Shown here: piece after piece, positions 25,917-34,409 of the stretch
Layout of the letters: each line of letters opens with the position of its first letter
How positions within the stretch are numbered: the first letter of the stretch is position 1
Assembly: GCA_016342585.1 (NCBI GenBank)
Contig: JAEINK010000020.1
Location: 1-64,000 of the forward strand
Source of the DNA: Spirochaetales bacterium
GTDB taxonomy: Bacteria > Spirochaetota > Spirochaetia > UBA9216
DNA: 64,000 bases
Direction of reading: 5' to 3'
Program-made: the position numbers and the translations under genes
The notes under the pieces: generated by a model
Seen by the model: the letters and a program-made list of their open reading frames with translations, nothing else
Told to the model about the DNA's origin: nothing
Databases searched by the model: none

Positions 25917-27257
25917 CTATTGAATTATTTCATTCCATTCCATCATGGATTCATTGGCTTTTTCCGCAACTTCATCCAATGCCTCTTTGATTGGTTTCCC
26001 TGCATACATCTCCTGTATGGCAGACTCAACCAGAGCCCTGACTTCGGGGAATATTCCGATCAATCCACCTGCGGTATTCAATGACTCGGGGCTGTCCAGG
26101 AGCTGATTAAAAGCAGTCAGGTAGTTTGGATTTTCATCGAACCAACCTTCTTTTGTCAGCTGATCCATGGCCGTTTTACGAACTGGAAAATATCCGGTCC
26201 CCTTATGCCAGGCTATCTGTGATTCATCTTCAGAGATGTAGGTAATCAGTTTTAAGGCAGCAAGTTCTTCCTCATTTGTATGATTATTACTCATCCACAG
26301 GGATCCTCCGCCAATAGCGACACCACCGGTTGCTCCATCCGGTCGTGGGATATAACCTGTACCCATTTCCCAACCCTTTTCGGCAAGAGAGGCCGTTAAG
26401 AGGTTAACATCGGATGATGAAGACATTATTATCGCAGCCTCTCCGGAACCAAAGGCAGCACGGTGATTAGACCAGCCTGGACCTACATCCAGGAAGAGCC
26501 CGTCTTGCTCCATTCCAACCCACCATTCCAGAACCTTCTGCCCTGCATCACCATTAAAAACCACGGCAGTCGGAAGCGCTTCGCCTCGTCCATTATCATT
26601 ATTGACAAAAGGTTTGTCCTGCAGACAGATCATTTCCTCAAAATACCAGGAATGCAGGTTCCATGTGACCGGGGTTGCATATCCGGCGGCCTGCAGTTTT
26701 ACAGCAGCGGCTCGGATCTCCTCATATGTTTTGGGAGGTTTATCCGGATCCAGACCGGCTTTCTCGAAGAAAGTCTTATTGTAATAGATCAAGGGTGTTG
26801 AAGAATTAAAAGGCATGGAGTAGTGGTCACCCTGATATTTGTAATAACTCTGTACGGGGGTAAAAAAATCATCCCAGGGGATTTCCCTGTCAAATTTCTC
26901 TGCAATCACATCCACAGGAGAAATGATCCCACTGTTAATCAGACCCAGGGTTCCTATTTCGTAGGAATGAAAAACATCCGGGGCATTCCCGGCCTTGGAA
27001 GCCGATTTAACCTTATTAAGCGTATCATTATAGGACCCGGTGTATTGAACATCCACTTTGATATTAGGATTCTCCATCATGAATTTATCAACAATACCCT
27101 GAATAAGCTCGATTCGAGCTCCCGACATGGCATGCCAGAATTCAATTTCGACGGTAGCGTCCTCATCAACCTCTACACCTCCACCTGCAAACACGGCCAG
27201 GGGAAGAACCATAGTTACAAGTAAAATCATAACTATCATCTTTGCTCTTTTCATCAT
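25917..27257 (-). CDS. Sugar-type ABC transporter binding protein (UgpB-like)
   Basis: A 446-residue family 1 solute-binding protein. The signal peptide ends at VFAGGGVE with no lipobox cysteine. EIEFWHAMSGARIELI is the usual start of the mature protein, followed by the NPNIKVDVQYTGSYND strand and FNSSTPLIYYNKTFFEKAG hinge region. These resemble glycerol-3-phosphate and oligosaccharide binding proteins; the ligand is not certain. It is the first gene of its operon, with its own upstream region after the terminator of the kinase operon. Confidence 0.9.
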   Translation of the reverse strand: MMKRAKMIVMILLVTMVLPLAVFAGGGVEVDEDATVEIEFWHAMSGARIELIQGIVDKFMMENPNIKVDVQYTGSYNDTLNKVKSASKAGNAPDVFHSYEIGTLGLINSGIISPVDVIAEKFDREIPWDDFFTPVQSYYKYQGDHYSMPFNSSTPLIYYNKTFFEKAGLDPDKPPKTYEEIRAAAVKLQAAGYATPVTWNLHSWYFEEMICLQDKPFVNNDNGRGEALPTAVVFNGDAGQKVLEWWVGMEQDGLFLDVGPGWSNHRAAFGSGEAAIIMSSSSDVNLLTASLAEKGWEMGTGYIPRPDGATGGVAIGGGSLWMSNNHTNEEELAALKLITYISEDESQIAWHKGTGYFPVRKTAMDQLTKEGWFDENPNYLTAFNQLLDSPESLNTAGGLIGIFPEVRALVESAIQEMYAGKPIKEALDEVAEKANESMMEWNEIIQ

Positions 27258-27280
27258 TTTCTCCTTAATTTGGTTATTAT

Positions 27281-27316
27281 AAAAACTGGAATTCCCTTAA
27301 ATGGGAATGCCAGTTT
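27281..27316 (-). terminator. Intrinsic terminator of the DHH/GHMP kinase operon
   Basis: On the minus strand a 14-bp stem with one mismatch (AAACTGGCATTCCC / GGGAATTCCAGTTT) runs into a T-run. It separates the kinase operon from the ABC operon downstream, so the two are probably transcribed separately. Confidence 0.78.
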
Positions 27317-27371
27317 CAATCCACATTTAGAAAAACAGGGCACTTGAAAGAACTCGCTTCTAAGCTCTTCA

Positions 27372-28343
27372 TCACTTCAGAATCTGAAACGAAGTATTAT
27401 CGGTAGGTTTTACACCGATAACCGCTCTGATTGTTGAATACCCTTCATTCTCAAAGGCAGAGGCGACCCTATCCTGCAAGGCTTTACCGGGAGTAAGAGA
27501 AACCATATACCCGCCCCGGCCGCCTCCGGTGACCTTTGCACCATAGGCCCCGAGCGAGTTGGCCAGTTCCGATAAATAAATAAGTTTTTCATGGGATAAA
27601 CCCATATTAATCAGGATTTTATGGTTCTCGTTCATAATCTGGCCGGTGGTTTTTAAATCTCCGCCCGCAAGAGCCAGGGCCAGTTCATCGACCTGACTTC
27701 CTATATCGTTCAGGCGTTCATTAAACAGGGTGAGATTCTCTTGCTCCTGTTCTTCTAGAAAACCTTTCAATAAAGCAGTATTAGCAGTAATCCCGCTGTT
27801 TGCCAGAACAATTTCCACAGGTTTGGCTAAATGGATCCTCTCGAACTGTTTTATCCCATCCTTAATCCTGTACTTGATGACACCACCATAAGTGGAGACC
27901 GTGTTATCGAGACCGCTGGGTAGACCGTGGTAACCAAACTCCCCCTCCCAGGCGACATGATTAATCTCCAGGATATCCATCCCCAGGTTGAACTCTTCAT
28001 TACAGGCCCTGGCAAAAGAGACACAGATACCGGCACTTGCCCCCACACCACTCCCGGCCAGTAAATCGCCTCCAACGGTAATTTCGATTGGATATTTATC
28101 AAGATCCAGGCCCATGACTTCGACCATCCTGTTGAATGAAACTTTACAATCTTTTTCCTTGGCTTTTTTGTAACCGGGAACTTCAATCCTGTTATCCTTC
28201 AGGATCCATCCGGAACCGGATTCAAGCCTTCTGACTGTACACTCTGTCTCAAAAGGAATAGCCGCGAGTATGGCCGGTATTCCCCATAATACGAACTGAT
28301 CCCCTATCAGAATTGTCTTTCCAAAACCTCGACCTTTACCCAT
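27372..28343 (-). CDS. GHMP kinase, mevalonate-kinase-like
   Basis: A 323-residue cytoplasmic kinase of the GHMP superfamily. The N-terminal substrate strand KTILIGDQFVLWGIPAILA parallels the family GEHAVVYG block, GSGVGASAGICVSFA about residue 96 is the ATP-binding motif, and KVTGGGRGGYMVSL near the C-terminus is motif 3. Overall it is closest to mevalonate kinases, but no other mevalonate pathway gene is nearby. Instead it overlaps a DHH phosphoesterase gene by eight bases and faces a DeoR regulator, which usually responds to sugar phosphates. A sugar or polyol kinase role is therefore possible. Family is secure, substrate is not. Confidence 0.82.
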   Translation of the reverse strand: MGKGRGFGKTILIGDQFVLWGIPAILAAIPFETECTVRRLESGSGWILKDNRIEVPGYKKAKEKDCKVSFNRMVEVMGLDLDKYPIEITVGGDLLAGSGVGASAGICVSFARACNEEFNLGMDILEINHVAWEGEFGYHGLPSGLDNTVSTYGGVIKYRIKDGIKQFERIHLAKPVEIVLANSGITANTALLKGFLEEQEQENLTLFNERLNDIGSQVDELALALAGGDLKTTGQIMNENHKILINMGLSHEKLIYLSELANSLGAYGAKVTGGGRGGYMVSLTPGKALQDRVASAFENEGYSTIRAVIGVKPTDNTSFQILK

Positions 28344-29568
28344 TATTCTCCATCCTCTTTTTTAATCCTTTTTCTACCTCATTGATTAATAACTCTTCTT
28401 CTCCCACCTTCACGGTTGTCGCCGCCGAGAGTCCGTGGCAGGCATCCACAAAACCTCCAATATTAATGGTGGCTTCCGGAAGGAAGGTATTCAAACCGGG
28501 AGACTCTCCTGAACGGATTCTTTCTGTCAGATGATTGGAAACTCTCATGGATATCTTTGTTGAATTAAAGGTGACCGGTCCAAACCCCGGAACCTCATCC
28601 GGAACGATTTGAAACCCTGCCAGGTATTTCGTCTTATCAAGAAAATCCATGTCCTTAATCTCATTACAGAAGACCCCGACCATTTTTACCCCCATCGGTC
28701 TAAAACTATCCGCCAGGTTAAACCATTGAAGGTGCTCGGTTGAGACTATATTTTCCTTTAAAAATTTGATTCCCTGTTCAAAAAGAGTATCCTTGGTTTT
28801 ATTATACGTCTCTATCTGTTTCATAATTTCTGGATTCATACCATGCAGACAAATCTCCATCCCCAGGGTCGTACCATCCTGGTAGTACCCGACACCACCG
28901 AGTGTATCGAGGGAACTGGTGATATAGGCAGCTGGATATTCGAATCCACCAAGAGTAATAAAATACTCCTCCCCCGATTCATTTTTAACAACTCTTATAA
29001 GTTTACGCTCTACCGCAATTTCCATCAGTTCCCGGTTTATCCCGGAAAGAGCACCATCGACAAGAAAGCCATCTCCGATAGCACCAAGGGTCCCAAGATG
29101 CGAGAGGTCGTCTGCCTCGAAATTCAGCTGATTTAAAAGAATATCTGCGAATAGATAACAAACCGAAGAAGCCGAAATATCCCGGTCACCTTTAAGACCA
29201 TACAGTTCACCATCAAGGTTAAAAACCATTTCATCATCAACATCTTCAGCCGGGTGGTGATCAAGTATGATCACAAGATTTCGACCGCCATTCATCTTTG
29301 AGATTAGGGGGGCTATCTTTCCGGCAAAGTCTGCAAAGATAAGAATTTGATTACTTTTTGAAAATATCATCTCTAATACCTGAGGATAGGGCTTCTCCAG
29401 GGAAAACCGTGAGACTGTATAACCGATGCGCTCGAATGAATTCATCAGTATAGCCCCGGAACTTAAACCGTCTGTGTCATTATGATGAAACAGACTCACT
29501 TCCTTCCCGGGGTATCCAAACAGAGCACTCACCGCTTCATGAATAACTTCAATCATTTTATCTTTCAT
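28336..29568 (-). CDS. DHH-family phosphoesterase
   Basis: A 410-residue protein of the DHH superfamily, which includes RecJ, nanoRNases and cyclic dinucleotide phosphodiesterases; these use two metal ions. The metal motifs are clear: FHHNDTDGLSSG about residue 27, ILIFADFAG about 76, and ILDHHPAED about 100. The C-terminal NIGGFVDACHG resembles the glycine-rich DHHA1 substrate loop. No other domain is visible. It is the first gene of a two-gene operon with the GHMP kinase and divergent from deoR. Whether it acts on nucleic acids or on a small phosphate compound cannot be read from the sequence; the context with a kinase suggests small-molecule metabolism. Confidence 0.85.
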   Translation of the reverse strand: MKDKMIEVIHEAVSALFGYPGKEVSLFHHNDTDGLSSGAILMNSFERIGYTVSRFSLEKPYPQVLEMIFSKSNQILIFADFAGKIAPLISKMNGGRNLVIILDHHPAEDVDDEMVFNLDGELYGLKGDRDISASSVCYLFADILLNQLNFEADDLSHLGTLGAIGDGFLVDGALSGINRELMEIAVERKLIRVVKNESGEEYFITLGGFEYPAAYITSSLDTLGGVGYYQDGTTLGMEICLHGMNPEIMKQIETYNKTKDTLFEQGIKFLKENIVSTEHLQWFNLADSFRPMGVKMVGVFCNEIKDMDFLDKTKYLAGFQIVPDEVPGFGPVTFNSTKISMRVSNHLTERIRSGESPGLNTFLPEATINIGGFVDACHGLSAATTVKVGEEELLINEVEKGLKKRMENNG

Positions 29569-29615
29569 TTTATGTTCTTTAAGCGATAAACAGACACATA
29601 CGAACGCTTTTTATC

Positions 29616-29697
29616 ATTATAGATCCACTTTATGATTGAAAGCAATCATTTTATATCTTTTTTTTATTGTCAAAAAACAATCAACAGCATATGATTG
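29616..29697. promoter_or_regulatory. Operator cluster and promoter between dhh and deoR
   Basis: A perfect dyad ATGATTG-AAAG-CAATCAT lies at 29632-29649, and a second pair, CAATCA at 29679-29684 and TGATTG at 29692-29697, just before deoR. On the minus strand TATAAT (29616-29621) with TTGCTT 18 bases upstream forms a promoter for the DHH gene whose -35 overlaps the first dyad. The same half-site on both sides suggests the DeoR protein controls both directions. Confidence 0.65.
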
Positions 29698-29718
29698 CTT
29701 TTATAGAAGGATGAACCG

Positions 29719-30507
29719 ATGGAAAAACCAAGCCAATCGTCTCAGGAAAAGAGACAACAGAGGATAATTGAATTAATTAAGAGGGATGGACATATCCGTG
29801 TTTCGGAATTAAGTGAACTCCTGGATGTCTCTGAAATAACGATTCGACGGGATCTGATTCTCCTTGAAAAAAAGAATTTGGTTGAAAGAACCTTTGGAGG
29901 AGCCATCTCCACTCTGCGCCTTAATAAAGAGAATGACTACTATAACAGATATCAGCTGGGTCTTGAAAATAAGGATTCCATTGCCAGGCTTGCCGCGGAT
30001 TTGATAGAAGAGAGCGATACGGTATTTATAAACGGAGGTTCTACCACCAGTCATATCTTTCGATATATCGAACAGGATAATGTCAGAATTGTAACAACCA
30101 ATGCGGGATGCATCGGACAGATAAAAAATCCTACCATTAAGCTTGTCCTGGCTGGTGGCCTCTACCGTATCCAGTCAAACTCTTTTGTGGGCGGGTTTTC
30201 CAATGATATCATAAATCAAATCAATGCCAATAAAACCATACTGGGTGTCGATGCCATAAGCTGTCGTCATGGTCTTACAGCCCCTACCCACCAGGCTGCC
30301 GAATCAACCAGATTGATGATGGACAGGACAATCGGTGAGATTATAGTTGTGACAGACCATCGAAAGATCGGATTGGTATCGAATTTCGTAACCGCTCCGA
30401 TCAACAGGATTGATACACTGATCTCCGATGATAAACTGGATCCCGAGTTCATCAAGGAACTGGAAGATTTAGGGATAAAGGTAATTTTGACAGAATCTGT
30501 AGAGTAG
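29719..30507 (+). CDS. DeoR-family transcription regulator
   Basis: A 262-residue regulator. The N-terminal winged helix shows the family signature (HIRVSELSELLDVSEITIRR about residues 20-39, then the ERTFGGA stretch). The C-terminal domain is the sugar-phosphate-isomerase-like DeoRC fold, with INGGSTTSHIF and VTDHRKIG blocks that bind phosphorylated sugars in characterised members. GAAGGATG lies ahead of the ATG. It is divergent from the DHH/GHMP kinase operon and its likely operators lie between them. A hairpin terminator of the riboflavin operon lies downstream. Confidence 0.9.
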   Translation: MEKPSQSSQEKRQQRIIELIKRDGHIRVSELSELLDVSEITIRRDLILLEKKNLVERTFGGAISTLRLNKENDYYNRYQLGLENKDSIARLAADLIEESDTVFINGGSTTSHIFRYIEQDNVRIVTTNAGCIGQIKNPTIKLVLAGGLYRIQSNSFVGGFSNDIINQINANKTILGVDAISCRHGLTAPTHQAAESTRLMMDRTIGEIIVVTDHRKIGLVSNFVTAPINRIDTLISDDKLDPEFIKELEDLGIKVILTESVE

Positions 30508-30530
30508 AATAGAGAAAGCTGTCGTTAATT

Positions 30531-30571
30531 AAAAAAGGGATCATCTCAATTATTTCCCATTGAGATGATCC
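30531..30571 (-). terminator. Intrinsic terminator of the riboflavin operon
   Basis: GGATCATCTCAA at 30538-30549 pairs perfectly with TTGAGATGATCC at 30560-30571. On the minus strand the 12-bp stem is followed by C and six T, a good terminator after ribH. The same hairpin may also end deoR from the other side. Confidence 0.85.
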
Positions 30572-30598
30572 AGGAGACTTGAAGGATCTATTATTTCA

Positions 30599-31081
30599 TC
30601 AGCTATTCAGAACCTTCTGCAGCTGAGCCATCTCCATAACCGTCAGGGCAGCATCGAATCCTTTATTTCCCGCTTTGGTTCCAGCCCTTTCCAGAGCCTG
30701 CTCTATATTTTCGGTAGTAAGAACCCCAAATCCAATAGGGATCCCCATATCCAGTGAAACAGAAGCAAGCCCTTTGGTCGTCTCGTTTGCGACCATATCA
30801 AAATGGGGAGTGTCTCCCCTTATCACAGCACCCAGGCAGATTATCCCTCTATATTTTTTCTTCAAGGCGGCCTGTTTGGCTGCCCACGATAATTCGAAAG
30901 CTCCGGGGACCCGGATAATATCCATGTTCTCCTTAGAGGAGCCATGTCGAATAAGAGCATCAACTGCCCCCTCTAGAAGCCTTTCTGTTATCAGACTGTT
31001 AAATCGGCTGACGACTATAGCCCAATTTCCAGTAGAGGCGGAGTAATCTCCAGTATATTCCTTTATTCCTGAAATGCTCAT
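30599..31081 (-). CDS. ribH: 6,7-dimethyl-8-ribityllumazine synthase
   Basis: Condenses the ribityl-aminouracil with 3,4-dihydroxy-2-butanone 4-phosphate to give lumazine, the step before riboflavin. The 160-residue protein shows [19 protein letters not shown], the [13 protein letters not shown] substrate block about residue 59, and [15 protein letters not shown] with the catalytic histidine. The [14 protein letters not shown] motif near residue 120 completes the signature. Its ATG overlaps the stop of ribBA by four bases. It is the last gene of the operon. Confidence 0.96.
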   Translation of the reverse strand: MSISGIKEYTGDYSASTGNWAIVVSRFNSLITERLLEGAVDALIRHGSSKENMDIIRVPGAFELSWAAKQAALKKKYRGIICLGAVIRGDTPHFDMVANETTKGLASVSLDMGIPIGFGVLTTENIEQALERAGTKAGNKGFDAALTVMEMAQLQKVLNS

Positions 31082-32292
31082 GCTCTCTCCTTAAGAGACA
31101 ATAAATGCCCCATGTTGTTCTGTTTAGTAATTAGATATGAAAAATTATGCTCCCCTGGAGGAATTTCAAGAGCCCTCCTCTCAACCTCAAAGCCCGCTTC
31201 TTTAAGAGCAGCATATTTTGCAGGATTATTAGTAAACAGGCTTATAGCTCTTATCCCTTCAGCCTTTAAAATACGGATTGCGCTGCTGTATTCCCGGGAG
31301 TCGACCTGATGCCCCAGGGCCAGGTTCGCCTCAATTGTATCCATTCCCATCTCCTGTAATTTATATGCCTTTATCTTTTCAGTCAGACCAATACCCCGCC
31401 CCTCCTGGGGTAGATAAATCAGGAGCCCCCCCTCTTCAGCCAGTATTTCCAGAGCCTGATCAAGCTGTTCTCCGCAATCACACCGTTGTGATCCGAAAAG
31501 GTCCCCGGTCATACATTGTGAATGAATCCTCACTGGAACAGGTAATCCTTCTTTGCAGGCTGCTCTGGACCTGAGAACTACCGGAGGCTCCGTTTCTCCA
31601 GGCAGCTTTGGATAAACAGACATGGTGAAAGCCCCTAGCTTCAGAGGCATATTGACCGTCTCTATCGGCCTGTAGAGGTATGTGGTTAGTTCCTCCATAG
31701 AAATACAGAACAGGTTTTCCCTTAAAGCAAAGGTATCCAGTGCCTCTCCCCGGGACATCCCACCCCCTTCTCCCAGGATTTCACAAATCACTGCGGCCGG
31801 TGCCGCACCACATAATCGGGCAAGATCGACGGCACCCTCGGTGTGACCTGCCCGGCCGAAAATCCCATCAGGATTTGCCCGGAGAGGAAAAATATGACCG
31901 GGATATGTAAAGTCACTACCTTTCGCTTCAGGATTAGCCAGCTGTCGTAAAGTCCTGGCCCTTTCATCGGCCGAGATGCCTGTTGTTCCACCAGCCTTAA
32001 TATCCAGCGACTCTGTGAAAGGGGTGTAAAAAGGGCTGTCATTCCCCGGAACGGCGGGATTTAATCCCAGTTGAACTACCAATTCAGGTCCCAGGGGTGC
32101 ACAAATAAGCCCCCGGCCATGGCGTGTCATAAAGTCGATCATCTCCCAGCTTGTTTTCCCGGCAAGACATACAAGATCCCCTTCATTTTCCCGGTCAACA
32201 TTATCTGTCAGGATTATAATTTCCCCATCTTTTAGTTTCTCTATAGCTGTGTCAACTTTTTCAACAATATCTTCTCTGATCAATATCCCCAT
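31078..32292 (-). CDS. ribBA: Bifunctional DHBP synthase / GTP cyclohydrolase II
   Basis: Two fused riboflavin enzymes in 404 residues. The N-terminal half makes 3,4-dihydroxy-2-butanone 4-phosphate from ribulose 5-phosphate ([13 protein letters not shown] about residue 29, then [13 protein letters not shown]). The C-terminal half opens GTP ([20 protein letters not shown] with the zinc cysteines about residue 260, then [11 protein letters not shown]). Both active sites look intact. It overlaps the riboflavin synthase gene upstream and ribH downstream, so the operon is tightly coupled. Confidence 0.96.
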   Translation of the reverse strand: MGILIREDIVEKVDTAIEKLKDGEIIILTDNVDRENEGDLVCLAGKTSWEMIDFMTRHGRGLICAPLGPELVVQLGLNPAVPGNDSPFYTPFTESLDIKAGGTTGISADERARTLRQLANPEAKGSDFTYPGHIFPLRANPDGIFGRAGHTEGAVDLARLCGAAPAAVICEILGEGGGMSRGEALDTFALRENLFCISMEELTTYLYRPIETVNMPLKLGAFTMSVYPKLPGETEPPVVLRSRAACKEGLPVPVRIHSQCMTGDLFGSQRCDCGEQLDQALEILAEEGGLLIYLPQEGRGIGLTEKIKAYKLQEMGMDTIEANLALGHQVDSREYSSAIRILKAEGIRAISLFTNNPAKYAALKEAGFEVERRALEIPPGEHNFSYLITKQNNMGHLLSLKERA

Positions 32293-32906
32293 TGGGTTAA
32301 CCTCTCTACAGTAATAAATTTATTTTTCTCTCCCGAACCAATTCTTCGGGTAAGAGGATCAGTTTCTATATTTACCAATCCTCCCGGAGACTTTGTTTTT
32401 AAAGTCGTATCCTCCCAGGTTGTGGGAATTATATTAAGAACAGCCTCCCCCACTCCAAGCTCTGCAATGGTCAGACTGATCCCATCCACGGCCAAAGAGC
32501 CCTCGGGGATGCAATCCCGAAGTAAAGCTTCTGTCAGGGCAATCCGGAGAAACCTGTTTTCTCCGACTCTCTTCAGATTTAGAATACGGCCAGTACCGGA
32601 AACATGTCCCTGGACTATATGCCCATCCAGGCTATCCCCCATGATGAGGGCTTTCTCCAGATTAACCACCGTTCCCCGGCGAAAAAGGCCAAAGGTAGTT
32701 TTCGATAGGGTTGCTTCCAGCGCCTGAGAGGAAAATCCTCTACGGTTAAAGTCCACTACAGTTTGACAGACGCCATCAACAGCTACGGAATCTCCGATCT
32801 TCATTCCGGAGGTAATTTCCGGGGCGGAGTAGGTGACAAGCCTGGTCCTGCTAACGGTGCGTATAGACTCAACTTTACCGACCTGACGTATCATCCCTGT
32901 AAACAT
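32280..32906 (-). CDS. ribE: Riboflavin synthase, alpha subunit
   Basis: Converts two lumazine molecules to riboflavin and the aminouracil. The 208-residue protein has the expected two similar barrels: the first begins MFTGMIRQVGKVE and contains GDSVAVDGVCQTV; the second contains GHIVQGHVSGTG and EGSLAVDGISLTI. Length is typical. It overlaps ribD by 16 bases and ribBA by 13 bases. Confidence 0.95.
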   Translation of the reverse strand: MFTGMIRQVGKVESIRTVSRTRLVTYSAPEITSGMKIGDSVAVDGVCQTVVDFNRRGFSSQALEATLSKTTFGLFRRGTVVNLEKALIMGDSLDGHIVQGHVSGTGRILNLKRVGENRFLRIALTEALLRDCIPEGSLAVDGISLTIAELGVGEAVLNIIPTTWEDTTLKTKSPGGLVNIETDPLTRRIGSGEKNKFITVERLTQWGY

Positions 32907-34027
32907 GATTCAGCCTCCGGAATATATTGTCTATAAAACCTGATAAGAAGATCACTTCCTGAAGTTCGGGTCTCAACGAATCTCAAACCAGTTTCAGAAG
33001 GATCAAGAGAAGAATCTTTGGTTATTACAGGGAGGCCCGCTCCGAGATACCTGGGAGACAGATAAAGACTGAACTCATCGACAAGGCTTTCATCGAGAAA
33101 ACTCTTTGCAAGCTGTGGACCACCTTCCACAAGCAGACTTATAATCCCACGCTGGCCCAAAACCTCAAGGAATACAGGAAGATCGATCCTGCCGTCAGAG
33201 TTAAGCGGGAGAAGAATCACAGGAATTCCCGCTTCTTGCCATACTCCCAATTTTTCTTTCGACTTATCCTCTCCTCCGATAATCCAGACTGTATCCGGTG
33301 ATGAGAAGGTTGATACTTCGGGATCAAGATCAAGACCGCTGTTGAGGATTATTTTGATCGGGTTCGTATAGGTAACATTCGATTCGGAACCAGTTCGAAA
33401 AACTGCCCGAACATTTAATTGCGGTTTATCCTGCCTGACCGTACCACTTCCTACAAGTACTGCCTGGTAATCCGCCCTGAGAAGGTGAACCTCCCGACGA
33501 ACAACCTCCCCGGTTATTGCTCCTCCCCCGCCGGGGAAGGCTGCAAATCCATCCAAAGTCTGGGCCATCTTAAGGTGTACAAAAGGTCTCCCGGTTCGGC
33601 GATGATGAATGTAATGCAGATTTAAATCCAGACATTCATCCTGCATAACACCAACAATGACTCTAATCCCGGCCTTACGAAGCCTTTCAACGCCCCTACC
33701 TGAGACAAGGGGATTGGGATCCAAACTACCAACTACGACAGTTGTGATATTCCCGAAAATAATTGCATCGGTACAAGGCGGGGTGAGTTTCTCCTTACCG
33801 GAATGACAACAAGGTTCCAGTGTTACTACCAGCACACTCCCAGATGGATCTTCACTACATGCAGCTAAAGCTTCAACCTCGGCATGAGCCTCTCCTTTTT
33901 TACGGTGAAACCCCTCCCCGATAACACGCCCATCCTTATAAATGACCGCCCCGACTTTCGGGTTTGGAGAAGGATGCCCCCTGGCAGCCAGGCTAATGGC
34001 ACGACTCATCAATTCTTCATAATTCAT
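32891..34027 (-). CDS. ribD: Bifunctional riboflavin deaminase-reductase
   Basis: Carries out the deamination and side-chain reduction steps of riboflavin synthesis. The N-terminal deaminase domain shows the zinc motif HAEVEAL about residue 49 and the later EPCCHSGKEKLTPPC; the C-terminal reductase domain begins near RPFVHLKMAQTLDGF and ends with GGPQLAKSFL and the YLGAG block. I start at the ATG at 34027 (378 residues), which has GGGAG eight bases upstream and begins MNYEELMSRAISLA as in relatives; a longer frame to 34075 reaches into the terminator region. It is the first gene of the rib operon, under the FMN riboswitch. Confidence 0.95.
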   Translation of the reverse strand: MNYEELMSRAISLAARGHPSPNPKVGAVIYKDGRVIGEGFHRKKGEAHAEVEALAACSEDPSGSVLVVTLEPCCHSGKEKLTPPCTDAIIFGNITTVVVGSLDPNPLVSGRGVERLRKAGIRVIVGVMQDECLDLNLHYIHHRRTGRPFVHLKMAQTLDGFAAFPGGGGAITGEVVRREVHLLRADYQAVLVGSGTVRQDKPQLNVRAVFRTGSESNVTYTNPIKIILNSGLDLDPEVSTFSSPDTVWIIGGEDKSKEKLGVWQEAGIPVILLPLNSDGRIDLPVFLEVLGQRGIISLLVEGGPQLAKSFLDESLVDEFSLYLSPRYLGAGLPVITKDSSLDPSETGLRFVETRTSGSDLLIRFYRQYIPEAESCLQG

Positions 34028-34075
34028 TTTGTTTGCTCCCTCAGGATAGGGGAGAATTTGCGGGATAGCGGACAT

Positions 34076-34117
34076 AAAAAAAGCCCCGGGTTAGCCTTGC
34101 AAGGCTCTCCCGGGGCT
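34076..34117 (-). terminator. Expression-platform terminator of the FMN riboswitch
   Basis: On the minus strand AGCCCCGGG pairs perfectly with CCCGGGGCT, with a nested inner palindrome AGCCTTGCAAGGCT, followed by seven T. It lies between the riboswitch and ribD, so FMN binding probably causes termination here. Confidence 0.9.
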
Positions 34118-34170
34118 GGAAAATCCACCTGTGATTGGTACGTACCCACCCCTTTTTAAATTGGATGAAT

Positions 34171-34310
34171 ACGTGATCTTCTTTCATCCGGACTGTACCG
34201 TCGGCGCTGGAATCTCACCAGACTCAATCCCCGTAAAGGGAGTCGCGGGCTATAACCGCCGGTCAGGAATTGTAAAACCCAAAAAGAGTTTACTCACCTT
34301 ACCCCGAAAA
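34171..34310 (-). promoter_or_regulatory. FMN riboswitch (RFN element)
   Basis: On the minus strand the conserved RFN pieces occur in order: TTTTCGGGGTAAGGTG at the 5' end, TCCTGACCGGCGGT, AGCCCGCGA, GGTGAGATTCC, GCCGACGGTACAGTCCGGAT and GAAAGAAGATCACG at the 3' end. The position upstream of ribD and the terminator behind it are the classical arrangement. The remaining bases up to 34409 show no gene. Confidence 0.96.
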
Positions 34311-34409
34311 TCACTCTATCCTAATCTTTCGATTTTGATGTGCCAAGAATAATGGCTCTGACATTTTATGTCAAGCGAAAGATTTTCAACGGGTTTCATA
34401 TCGAAAACA

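Noticed and set aside
27372-28343. Annotating the GHMP kinase firmly as mevalonate kinase
   Set aside because: No other mevalonate pathway gene is nearby and the DeoR context points to sugar phosphates; only the family is secure.
29632-29697. Reading the ATGATTG dyads as a terminator
   Set aside because: The stem is AT-rich and lies inside a divergent promoter region, so an operator is more likely.
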